Source: a virus. Taken from it: a stretch of 47,201 nt of DNA. The notes beneath the pieces are model-generated. The model saw only the letters and a program-made list of their open reading frames with translations, made no database searches and was not told the origin of the DNA. Shown here piece after piece: positions 1 to 9,900 of the stretch (positions within the stretch are counted from its first letter, which is position 1; every line of letters begins with the position of its first letter). The DNA is taken from the IMG/VR virus record IMGVR_UViG_3300025669_000059, positions 1 to 47,201 of that record, one strand, 5' to 3'. The position numbers were made by a program, and so were the translations under genes.

Positions 1-1
1 G

Positions 2-1450
2 AAAGGGAGTAATTCAGCGTCTGGAATTTCTTATCAGATAAAATCAGGAGACAATCTAACTACAATAGCCGCACAATTTAATACTACAGTTGATAAAATC
101 TTAGAGGCTAACGGATTAGGAGGCACCCCTCCATCCGGAACAGTCCTTCCTTCAGGGACCAGTGATATAACTACTACTACAGAAGACGATAGAGCCGCAA
201 CAGATAAGGCAGAAGCAGAGACAGAGAAGACCGAGGCAGACAAAGCAGCCGAGACTGAAAAGAAGATAGTTGATTTAACTAATAAGAAGACTATAGCCGA
301 CTTAGAAAATTCTTTAGGAATAACTGGAGATGCACCATTAGTGCCAACATATAAAGATAATCGTGAAGCACTTAGGTCTGAAAAAGGCTTAGAGGCTATA
401 GAAACAAGGCTAACTGCATTAAACAAAGACATTGCGGACACAGAAGCTTCACTGAGGCTTGGAAAGTATGACGAAGAGGGGAAGTTAAGACCAATGGAAT
501 TGATCGGCACAAGACAAAGAGAGATGGATAGACAAGCTCAAGAAGGATTAGATGCTCTTAATAGAGATAAGGCAGTTTTAATAGACGAATATAACATAAA
601 GAATAGGGTTATATCAGATATGATGAAGGATACTGAGATGGATTACAACGCGGCAAGAAATGCTTATAATGATAAGTTTAGCCAAGCGATCAACCTACAA
701 CAGTTAATGAACCAAACAGACGCTCAAGAAGCAAACGAAGAGAACCAAATTAGAGATGATGCAAGAGCTAACTTGACAGTTTACCAAAACATGTTCAAAG
801 ACAAGAGCGTATCATGGTCTTCATTATCAGCAGAGAATAGAGCTTCTATCACTGCATTAGAGTTAAAGGCTGGATTCCCAACTGGAACAATGCGATCATT
901 TATTGAGGCTAAACCAAAAGCTAAGTTATTATCTAGCTCAACTGGATTTAACAGTGCAGGACAAGGAGTCACAACATTTATCTATGAAGACGAAAATGGA
1001 ATGCCGGGAACAGTGGAAGTAGTTGGAACTGGTTCTGTAAAAGCTCCGAGTGGATCTGATAGCACAGAGTCACAAGATCAGCTTTCCGCTGCAACAAAAT
1101 ATGTTACAGAAAATCTAAGCCAAACAGACGAGAAAATTAATATTGATTTAAGAATCAAATTTCCTAAGATAACGGATGGAGACATCACCGCTGCAATCAA
1201 CGAGGGTAGGAATCAAAGATTTATAACTGAAGAATGGATACGTAATAAATATAGCGAGAAACAATTAAAAGACAGAGCATACTCTGCTGGTCACAAAGAA
1301 GGAGGATCATGGTTTTTCGGAGCTGGAGTTGGTAAAGAAGGTATTCAAAACTATATAGATAATAGAATATTAGAGGCTGGAGAATTAAGGAAGGACGGTC
1401 TTACAGACAAGGAGATTATAGACCTCCAAGACGAAGAAGACGAAAAATAA
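2..1450 (+). CDS. LysM virion/ejection protein, C-terminal part (continues from window end)
   Basis: The reading frame is open from base 2 and is the same frame as the gene starting at 46502, so this is the C-terminal part of one protein of about 670 residues once the contig is closed. It opens with a LysM-type segment (SGDNLTTIAAQFNTT then KILEANGL), a peptidoglycan-binding fold. A Thr/Glu/Lys-rich linker and a long helical, probably coiled-coil, region follow (around 300-750). The end is charged and acidic. It lies 14 bases before the giant polyvalent protein. In podovirus-like phages proteins at this place are internal or ejected virion proteins, and LysM would help cell-wall contact; that role is inferred. 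The ATG at 341 is internal, not a start. Confidence 0.8.
   Translation, partial: KGSNSASGISYQIKSGDNLTTIAAQFNTTVDKILEANGLGGTPPSGTVLPSGTSDITTTTEDDRAATDKAEAETEKTEADKAAETEKKIVDLTNKKTIADLENSLGITGDAPLVPTYKDNREALRSEKGLEAIETRLTALNKDIADTEASLRLGKYDEEGKLRPMELIGTRQREMDRQAQEGLDALNRDKAVLIDEYNIKNRVISDMMKDTEMDYNAARNAYNDKFSQAINLQQLMNQTDAQEANEENQIRDDARANLTVYQNMFKDKSVSWSSLSAENRASITALELKAGFPTGTMRSFIEAKPKAKLLSSSTGFNSAGQGVTTFIYEDENGMPGTVEVVGTGSVKAPSGSDSTESQDQLSAATKYVTENLSQTDEKINIDLRIKFPKITDGDITAAINEGRNQRFITEEWIRNKYSEKQLKDRAYSAGHKEGGSWFFGAGVGKEGIQNYIDNRILEAGELRKDGLTDKEIIDLQDEEDEK
23..137. repeat. 115-bp direct repeat, left copy (contig overlap or LysM repeat)
   Basis: Bases 23-137 equal 47087-47201 exactly. They code for the LysM segment in the same frame. 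The 22 bases before each copy align without gaps (KGSNSASG here, KGSNPSGG at the right end) but differ at several positions. That is unexpected for a simple circular overlap and would fit a second LysM repeat in the real gene. Confidence 0.9.
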
Positions 1451-1464
1451 TAGAAAATAAAACT

Positions 1465-4400
1465 ATGGCATCATTTAAAGACTACTTAGATTCACAGAAC
1501 AAGCAATCAACCGACAGAGGTCCATTCGTAAAACCTGTAGATTTTAGTGTTAATGATACAAAGGAGACTATTCAGGCTCCCGCTTTTGGTCAAAGACAAT
1601 CTTTCCCAGATACTGCACTACCAACAACCTTCAATCAGGGATTTTTAGAAGACGGAAAGTTTGTGACAAAAACAATAACCCCTGGTAGTGGGACTATTTC
1701 ACAGGGAAAAATAGGCGCCCTTGAAGGGTTTGTTGATAGCATAACTGATTGGGACAGAGAGGACGTACCTTATTCTGGTTCTTTTATAGAGTCCGCAGAT
1801 TTGGTTAAAGTGGCGATTGCATCAAATAGATTCGAAAAAGGAGTTAAAACAGAAGAGGATGCCAAGTTGATAAATGACTACTATACTAAAATAAAAACAG
1901 AGGAAAAGCTAAGAGAGAACAAAGGGTACGCTATTGGTGAAGGAGTAAAAACCTCCGCTAGATTTATGGGTGAGTTAGCTATAATCGCTGTTACAGAAAT
2001 ATTCACAGGTGGTGTAGCCCCGACTGGAGATGCCTATGTTATTGCTCAAGTCGCTAAAATGGGAGCAAAGAAAACAGTAGAAAAACTGATTAAAGATAAA
2101 GTGTTTAGAGCATCTGTGAGCAAAGTAGTCAAGAACAAGCTAAAGCAAGAGGCTAAACTAATAGCTAAACAATTTGTAATAACAGCCCCAACGAATGTGA
2201 CTGGTTCAGCGGCAGAAAGAATGATTGGTAGCTATAATCTGGAAACAGGTGAAGTTATAGATCCTGGACAAGAGATTGGTGAAGCAACGGTGAACGGTTT
2301 GAGCCAACACGCTGTTGAACTGATTACAGAAAGAGGAGGAGGAGTCTCTGGTAAAATACTTGGTACTCTTACCGCACCTGTAAAAAAGGTTGTTGTGAAA
2401 ACAGCTCTTTATCAGGCACTTTCAAAAGCAATCCCCAAAGCAACCAATCCACAACTTGTGGCACTTATAAATAAAACTGGTTGGAATGGAATTGTTGGCG
2501 AGTGGTTTGAAGAAAGAGATGCTGACATTTTAAATAATGCACTGGAGGCTGTCGGATTAGGAGACCAAGATTTTACGGGGCTAACGCTAGACGAAATGAC
2601 AACTGAGTTAGCAGTGATTGCTATTTCAGCTGGTGCTATTAAGGGGGCTGTTTACACATCAAACAAGACCTCTGACATTTTAACACAAAAAGCTAAAGAT
2701 TATGTTGGAGAAGGAGCAACAGAAGAAGAGGCTAAAAGTAAGGCAGAACAAGGTGGATTCATAAAGTTTGGAAAAGATTCGGAAGAACTTTCAGACGAAG
2801 AGAAGTTAAAAGAAGTACAGAGAGTGTTTAGTGAACAGGCAGCTAAGAGCGTAGACCAGAAGATCACAGAGCAAATAAGACATTATCAAGATGGTGGTGG
2901 ACGTAGCGTTGGTACTGAAACAGCTAGTCCATTTTTAAGAGACATTAATGAGCTAATCCAAACACCAGAAGGAGAAGCAAGAGCACGTGGCGATCTAGCT
3001 AAAGCCATAGAGTCAGGAGAATTACTACAAAATGACAATGGCAGCATAACTCTTTATAGGGTTGGAGAGATAGGTACAAAGAACCCATTATTCTCTGCAA
3101 CATATAATAAGGAGTTTTCTCAAGAGTTTTCTGATGCAGCAAAAGCAAAGATAACTCAATTTGAGGTTAAACCAGAGGAGATAAAAGTCTTTATAGGTGG
3201 AGTGGAGTCTGAGGTATTGTTAGCAGAAACTGACAGAGGACTGGTCAAAGTAACTAAACAAACTATAGAAAAAGAAGCTGAGAAGATGTTAAGTGGGATA
3301 GATATAACTAAAGAAAAGTTCGAGCTTGATGCTAAAGAGTTTATTTCTAATAGAATGAAAAAATTAGACATTTCTTCTGATAGTTTTAGTTTAAATAGCG
3401 TCGAGGCTGGTGGAAGTAGGGTTGGTGGAAATCCAAGAACAGATTCTGACTTAGACGCTCGTGTATATTACGATGGGACTATGTCCGAAGATAAAGTCCA
3501 TGACATCCTTGTAGATATAAATTGGGAAACAGGAGAAACCTTGTCTGGAGACGGAGAAATGCAAGGATATAAAGATGAATCAGGAGACTATGTAAACATA
3601 GACATTGAACCTATTAAGGACGCGTTTAAAACAAAACCATTAAACCCTAAAGACTATAAGTTTGGCGAGATAACAACAGATGATGCAGACGGGTTTATTG
3701 GTAAGACATTCACTGAATCAACCAAGGGGCTTTCCGAAGGAAATGAAGGAGTTGTTATCAAGGGTGAGAGAGAGCTAGAGGTTGTTTCTAGGAGAGGCAA
3801 TGACTTCATCGTTAAAGATACAACAACCGGAAAAGAGGAAGATTTTGATGCTTCACTATTCATTAGAAACTTTAAGGGTGGAACCACCAAAGAAATCTTG
3901 GGTGTTCAAAGCAAAGTGGAAGACAAGGGAGGAGTTATCCAAATAGATAAAGGACAGCCTAAAGAAGAAGTGGCTACTAAGGAAGTAAAGCCAGTTGACT
4001 CTACCCCAAAAGTAAAGAAGCCTAGAAGAAAGGCTCCAAACAAATTTGAGAAGCAAGCTTTAGGAATACCAGCAGATGAGGTAGTAACTAGGAAGGAGAA
4101 GAGCTTATTAAAGACTACTTTTAGAAAGGTCAGTAAGTTTGCTAAGAAAAGCTTCCAAGCTGGTAAAACAGAAAAAAGGATTGAACTAACCAAGAAGTTC
4201 AAAAAGCAGAAAGCAGCTCTAACCGAGAAGCAGAAGATCCGTAGAGACGCTATGAATGAGAAGTTCAGAAACAGAAAAGCGGAGATAATTTCTGAACAAA
4301 AGGCTAGTAGAGATGCTATCGTAGAGCAGTTAAAAACAAAAGCTAAAGATATAAGTAAGATTAAAAATAACATTATCGCTTATATCAAAAACGTAAAAAA

Positions 4401-6942
4401 TATTCCAGAATCAGAAAGTGGAAGGTTCTTAGGTTTGGTAAATGCTACAAAGACTCAGAAGCAATTAGCTAAAGCGTTTGCTAGAATAGATGTAGCAGCA
4501 GAAAAACTTATAAGAAAAGAACTGAAGAAGAAGATATTGAAAAAAGCTAGCACTTTAATGGACTCAAAGAACATAGCTGTAGACTATATAGATAGAATAA
4601 AAGAGGTCATGGCTGGGTTACAACTTAAGGGGAAATCATTTAAAGCTATGGCTAAGTTGAGCAGTACGGTTGAGTACATAGATAAAGAGGAAGCTAAAGG
4701 AAAAGATGTAGAGATGCCAAAGAAAATAATAGAATCTTTGAGCATTCTATTCAAGACACCATTTGAGAATATAACCACAAAGCAATTGAGGGGCACTTTA
4801 GATGAGTTAGACAGATTGGCTTGGTTGGGTAAGACAAAGTTGAAATCTAGGAAGGCTCTATATGAGTATGAGAAAGGCAAGATAATGGAAGAATTAATAG
4901 CCGGTTCGAGCAAACTTGAGACTATCAAGGAATTTGAAGAGAAGGTTGGTCAACCGAAGTTGACATTAACTAAGAAATTCAAGAATTTTCTTATAAGGAG
5001 AATCAATAGAGCAGCTATGATAGAAAGATCCCTTCTACCATTTGATGTTGTGTTCGACATGGTTGATGGAGGTTATGGACTTTATGATGGGGCAAACTTT
5101 AGACTTATAAAAACAAGGTTTGATTATAAGTTTGGTACGTATGTTACGATAGCAAACGAGCTAAAAGAGCAGGTTGTAGACTTAATGGTGGAGAACAACA
5201 TTAAGGAGGACCAGTTAAAAAGGATAGGGTTCGTAGCAGCTAGGGAGCAAGTAGGTGGCAGAGAAAAACTTGCTAATCTTAACTATACAGAAAAAGAAAT
5301 TGATGCTGTTAATCTAACAGCCAAGGAACAGGAGGTTCTAGATAAAATAAGAGAGATACAAAACAAGTTATTCCCAGAGTTAGAGAAGACCATGAGGGAA
5401 GTGTTCAATATAAAGATTAAGAAAGTTGAGAATTACCTAAGTTTCTTCACAGATTATGAGGCAATGGATAAAGCCGGCAATAAGTTTGAAGACTTCAGCG
5501 TAGACCAAAGGTTCGCAAAGATGCAAGAATTTGAATATAAAAAGAAGAATGTTGGCAAGAAGTTTTCGGTGAGTAGAAAGGGAGCAGGTAGTCAAAAAAT
5601 TCAGCTTAATGCATACGAAATTTTTTCAAGACACATTGATGATGTTGTATACTTAAACACCATGGGTAGGGATACAAAAATGATCGGAGAGATAGTCAAC
5701 TCACAAGAATACATAAATGCAGCTGGAGACGTAGGACAAACATTAATATCAGAATGGATAGACTTAATAGCTAGAAAGGGTGGGGTAGCAGGAGCACAAC
5801 AGTTGGCATGGCTTGATTTTATAAGAAGAAACATCGGTGTTGGTATCCTTGGGCTTAAACTAAGTTCTATGTCAGTACAGCTGGCTACAATATTTGAAGG
5901 ATTTGGTATGACTGGATCAATATATGGAATGAAAGGATTCAAAGACTACGCAACCAGTAAAGAATGGAGACAATTTCTTACTCAATTCCCTGAGTTAGTA
6001 GAGAGAGCCGGTGGAGAAACAGCCATCCAAGAGCTTGCTAGTGGAAATACTTGGAGCAAAATACAAAATCAGGGGTTCATCGGGTTAAAAGTCTTAGACG
6101 CAATAGCGGCTAATTCAGTGGCTACAGCAGCCTATCAGCAGAAGATGTCACAGTTGGGTGAAGAGATAGACCTATCTGGTAAACCTAATAAGGAAGCGAT
6201 GGATTACGCTCAACTTGTAGTTAGAAGGACTCAATCAAGTGCTCAATGGAAAGATGTGCCAGGAGCTATCAGTATGGGTAAACTAACCGGTAATAGGTCT
6301 ATAGACAGGTCATTATTACAATTCCAAAACTTCATTCTTACTAGATACAGCAGGATAAGATATGACGCAATATCTGTCGGTATTAAAACTAGAGATCCAC
6401 TAAAGGCAGCCAATGATTTATTTTGGATAGGAATAGCTATAATGATAGGAAGTGGGATAAAGACAGCGGCTAAGAAGGCATTATATTTACCCGTAAAGTT
6501 ACTTACCGGAAAAGACGATGATGACGATGATGCCCTAAAGAGATCATTGATAAATGAGACTTTAGGTAGCGTTCCTTTCGTTGGGAATGTATTCGGAATG
6601 GTGATGTATGGTGGAGAACCAGCACCCGTTTTAGATAACTTTAAGAAGTGGCTTAAATCACCAAATCTGATGATTACCGGTAAGCAAGCCAACACTAGAC
6701 GCAGAGCATTTATAGAATTTGTTACTTCATCTATGATATTGGGTGGTGTTCCAGGAGCACTCCAACTGCAACAACTACTAAAAGACTTTTTTGTAGACAA
6801 AAGTGGTAGCGGAAGTAGCAAATCATCTGGCTCAACAAGGAAAGAAAGGATGGAAAAATTAAGGAATAAGAGCTCATCGGTTACACCAAAGAAGAAGCTA
6901 GCGTTAGAAGATTTAATAGCTAATATGTTAAAGAAAGCATAA
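1465..6942 (+). CDS. Giant polyvalent ejection protein with ART-like and nucleotidyltransferase domains
   Basis: This 1825-aa protein begins 14 bases after the LysM gene. Residues about 150-400 hold hydrophobic helices typical of internal virion proteins. Residues 525-590 look like an ADP-ribosyltransferase of the R-S-ExE type: YR at 531-532, FSAT at 543-546, and ESE at 581-583. Residues 625-720 match a pol-beta/MNT nucleotidyltransferase: GGS at 649-651, SDLD with D662 and D664, and a third acidic site in NIDIE (D713). A long Lys/Arg/Glu coiled coil follows (about 880-1010). The C-terminal third has a hydrophobic segment (about 1650-1683) followed by a run of Asp, as in the large polyvalent proteins of phages and conjugative elements. 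By analogy it is packaged, injected with the DNA and acts on host targets; that is inference. The next gene overlaps its stop (TAATG). Confidence 0.75.
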   Translation: MASFKDYLDSQNKQSTDRGPFVKPVDFSVNDTKETIQAPAFGQRQSFPDTALPTTFNQGFLEDGKFVTKTITPGSGTISQGKIGALEGFVDSITDWDREDVPYSGSFIESADLVKVAIASNRFEKGVKTEEDAKLINDYYTKIKTEEKLRENKGYAIGEGVKTSARFMGELAIIAVTEIFTGGVAPTGDAYVIAQVAKMGAKKTVEKLIKDKVFRASVSKVVKNKLKQEAKLIAKQFVITAPTNVTGSAAERMIGSYNLETGEVIDPGQEIGEATVNGLSQHAVELITERGGGVSGKILGTLTAPVKKVVVKTALYQALSKAIPKATNPQLVALINKTGWNGIVGEWFEERDADILNNALEAVGLGDQDFTGLTLDEMTTELAVIAISAGAIKGAVYTSNKTSDILTQKAKDYVGEGATEEEAKSKAEQGGFIKFGKDSEELSDEEKLKEVQRVFSEQAAKSVDQKITEQIRHYQDGGGRSVGTETASPFLRDINELIQTPEGEARARGDLAKAIESGELLQNDNGSITLYRVGEIGTKNPLFSATYNKEFSQEFSDAAKAKITQFEVKPEEIKVFIGGVESEVLLAETDRGLVKVTKQTIEKEAEKMLSGIDITKEKFELDAKEFISNRMKKLDISSDSFSLNSVEAGGSRVGGNPRTDSDLDARVYYDGTMSEDKVHDILVDINWETGETLSGDGEMQGYKDESGDYVNIDIEPIKDAFKTKPLNPKDYKFGEITTDDADGFIGKTFTESTKGLSEGNEGVVIKGERELEVVSRRGNDFIVKDTTTGKEEDFDASLFIRNFKGGTTKEILGVQSKVEDKGGVIQIDKGQPKEEVATKEVKPVDSTPKVKKPRRKAPNKFEKQALGIPADEVVTRKEKSLLKTTFRKVSKFAKKSFQAGKTEKRIELTKKFKKQKAALTEKQKIRRDAMNEKFRNRKAEIISEQKASRDAIVEQLKTKAKDISKIKNNIIAYIKNVKNIPESESGRFLGLVNATKTQKQLAKAFARIDVAAEKLIRKELKKKILKKASTLMDSKNIAVDYIDRIKEVMAGLQLKGKSFKAMAKLSSTVEYIDKEEAKGKDVEMPKKIIESLSILFKTPFENITTKQLRGTLDELDRLAWLGKTKLKSRKALYEYEKGKIMEELIAGSSKLETIKEFEEKVGQPKLTLTKKFKNFLIRRINRAAMIERSLLPFDVVFDMVDGGYGLYDGANFRLIKTRFDYKFGTYVTIANELKEQVVDLMVENNIKEDQLKRIGFVAAREQVGGREKLANLNYTEKEIDAVNLTAKEQEVLDKIREIQNKLFPELEKTMREVFNIKIKKVENYLSFFTDYEAMDKAGNKFEDFSVDQRFAKMQEFEYKKKNVGKKFSVSRKGAGSQKIQLNAYEIFSRHIDDVVYLNTMGRDTKMIGEIVNSQEYINAAGDVGQTLISEWIDLIARKGGVAGAQQLAWLDFIRRNIGVGILGLKLSSMSVQLATIFEGFGMTGSIYGMKGFKDYATSKEWRQFLTQFPELVERAGGETAIQELASGNTWSKIQNQGFIGLKVLDAIAANSVATAAYQQKMSQLGEEIDLSGKPNKEAMDYAQLVVRRTQSSAQWKDVPGAISMGKLTGNRSIDRSLLQFQNFILTRYSRIRYDAISVGIKTRDPLKAANDLFWIGIAIMIGSGIKTAAKKALYLPVKLLTGKDDDDDDALKRSLINETLGSVPFVGNVFGMVMYGGEPAPVLDNFKKWLKSPNLMITGKQANTRRRAFIEFVTSSMILGGVPGALQLQQLLKDFFVDKSGSGSSKSSGSTRKERMEKLRNKSSSVTPKKKLALEDLIANMLKKA

Positions 6943-9900
6943 TGAAATTAAAAGAACTAAAACAACTAAAAGACAGGTTTGAAACTGCTTTTAGCAAGGC
7001 AATAAAGCAACTAGAGAAAGACGGGCTCACTGTTGATCCCGGGAAAGTTGAATTAGTTAGGAACAAAATACTGAGACAGATGAATGTAAATCCACAAGAG
7101 TATTCTCAAGTGGAGATTTATACTGAATTAGAGAAGGAGATTAGAGAGTTAAAGATTTCATTACATACAAAGAAGCCGGAAGCCATAGAATATTCACGGA
7201 TAGTAAACGCCCCAAAGCCTTTCAGTCAGGACAGCATTAAAGCCTTAAAGATCTCACAGACTGATCACAAAGACGAAGACCACCCTAAGATAATGGAAAT
7301 GGTCTTGTCTGCTTTCAATGACAGCAATGCTACTGTTATAAGGGAGGAAAGGATAATAAAAGAATTCAACAATAGCCTTGGGCTACTAGAGATCCCAGAA
7401 TATCATAGGGACTTAAAAGAGATAGGTTCAGACGATCACCACAAGAAAGAACACGACCTAGAAAGCCACATAGATTCAAAGCTTAAAAAGCAGTTAATGA
7501 AGATGGTCTCAGGTGAATACGTTGACGAACTTCACAAACACTTTATAGACAAGGAGGAAATGCCTAGGATTATAGATATTGCGGGTATCACTAAAAATGA
7601 TGCTGATAGTTGGTATTTAAGACTAGACGGAACAACCACTCCAGAGGCTGATATTGATTGGGGGGGATTTGCTATTACAGGGTTAAAAGACCCAGTTAAT
7701 CCACAAGACGCAGTGACTCTAGCCTATCTTGATGATGGATTTGTACCATACACGGGAGCTAACGCTAACGTAGACTTAGGAGCTTTTGATTTAGATACTA
7801 CAGGAGAAATAACAGCTACAACCTTTTTAGGAGACTTGAATGGAACTATTAACACCCTAACTACAGGAGCAACACAATCCCCTCTTGATAACTCTACTAA
7901 GATAGCAACTACAGCTTATGTAGATGCTGCTGTTTTATCAGAGGACCTTTGGGATAGAACAGGAACAACTATAGTACCACATACAGCAGGTGATGATTTG
8001 GATATGGGTACAGGAGATATAGACACTTCAGGTTATATCTGTGGAGGGTATACTCGTATTAACGGAGATGGAATAGATTTTAAGGTAGGAGCTAATAAAG
8101 TAATGAAGATTCAGAACTTTGCTTTAGACTATGGTTTTGAGTTCTGGGGCAATGATGGAATGAGCCCTCACTTGTTTATGTCTTTAGACCACACTACAGG
8201 TATGGATTTACAGGCTCACGATTTTGATACTACAGGCGATTTAACAGCAAATAACATCACAGCAACAGGCTGGTCTCAATCTAGTTCAGATTTATCTAGT
8301 ATGGAATGTACTGGATTTGATGAAGCTAATCCGACTCTAAGAGGAGATATTTCTTTTGCCAATGGCACACCAGGAGTATTCACCATTGATGTTCAAGGTG
8401 GAGAATCATATTTCAATGTATGGATAAATAACAAAGAGTACAGAAAAACATCTGCTGAAACATTAGATATTTCTGATACAGAAGGATTACACTATATATA
8501 TTATGATTCTGCAACTCAGGCTTTGGAAGAAGCAGTTAATCCAAGCGACCAAGAAATAGCCACAGTAATAAGAACACACCCAATAGTAGCTATAATTTAT
8601 TGGAATACTACTGATAATGAATATGTATGGTTTAGCGATGAGCGACACCTTAACCAAATGGACGGAAGTACACACAGTAACTTACACTTTTCTTTTGGAA
8701 CTAGATACAGGTCAGGTGGTGCTTTAGGAGATTTTGATTTAGATGAAACCACAGCAAGTAGTGGTGCACAATTTAGTTATGGTCTTGGAGTTATACAAGA
8801 TGAAGATTTAAGCAGTGTTGAACAAAACATAGCTTCTACTGTTGGTTATCCTATTATGTATTTAGAAAATGGTAATTGGAGGACAAAGACACAAGCAGGC
8901 TTCCCTATTATGACAGATGTTACAGCAGGAATAGATACAACAGGGAGAACAGTTTATAATGATGTTAGTATTGGAGGCTCTGAATCATTAGTGGTTGTTG
9001 GTGATAAAGATTTTGTCTTATGCCACATATTACAGACGAATGGTGCAGAAGCAGGTGAAAAGGTTTGGGCTGTTATGGGACAAGAAACCTATGAGAAGAA
9101 AAAAGATGCTAGATTAGGAGCTGTAACAGAGGTGAACAATCTTATACTTACAGGCTTGCCAGGACCAGAGTTTATGTTCTTAGGTACAGTTATCTTTGAA
9201 TGTAGAAATGGTTATGCAAACGCAGTCAAATCAACAGTACGAGAAACAGACCTAGGAGACAATTATGTTGATTGGAGAAGTGGTACAGGATTGTCTCCAA
9301 CATCTCCAGCAGGAAGCCACAGTTCTTTAAGTGGATTAACAAATGACGACCACGCACAATACTTATTAGCAGATGGCTCAAGAGCTTTAACAGCCGATTG
9401 GGACGCAGGAGCTTTTGATATAACAGCAGTAGAATTTAAGGGTGCTTTAATAGGACAAGCAAATACAGTTGCTACTATTACTGGATTAGCACCAGATACA
9501 GCCACGACTCAAGCTGCACAAGGCAACATAACCTCACTAGGAACACTTACAGGGCTTACAATGGGTGGGAATATAGCAATGGGAGACAATTCTATTACAG
9601 GAATTGATACTTTGACTTTTACAGACACATCAGGGACTATAGCAGGAATAGCCAATGGAAACTTAGTAGATAAATCAGCTTCAGAGACAATCGCAGGGGA
9701 ATGGACTTTTGGGGTCTTTCCTATAACACCTTCAGCAGAACCAGACGCAGATTATGAGGTAGCTAATAAGAAGTATGTTGATGATAATTCTGGAGTTGGT
9801 TACTGGAAAAGAACTGGCACACTACTAGAACCAATAACAGCAGGAGATGCCGTTTTAACTACAGGCACAATAACAGCAGGAACAGGAATAACTGCTATTA

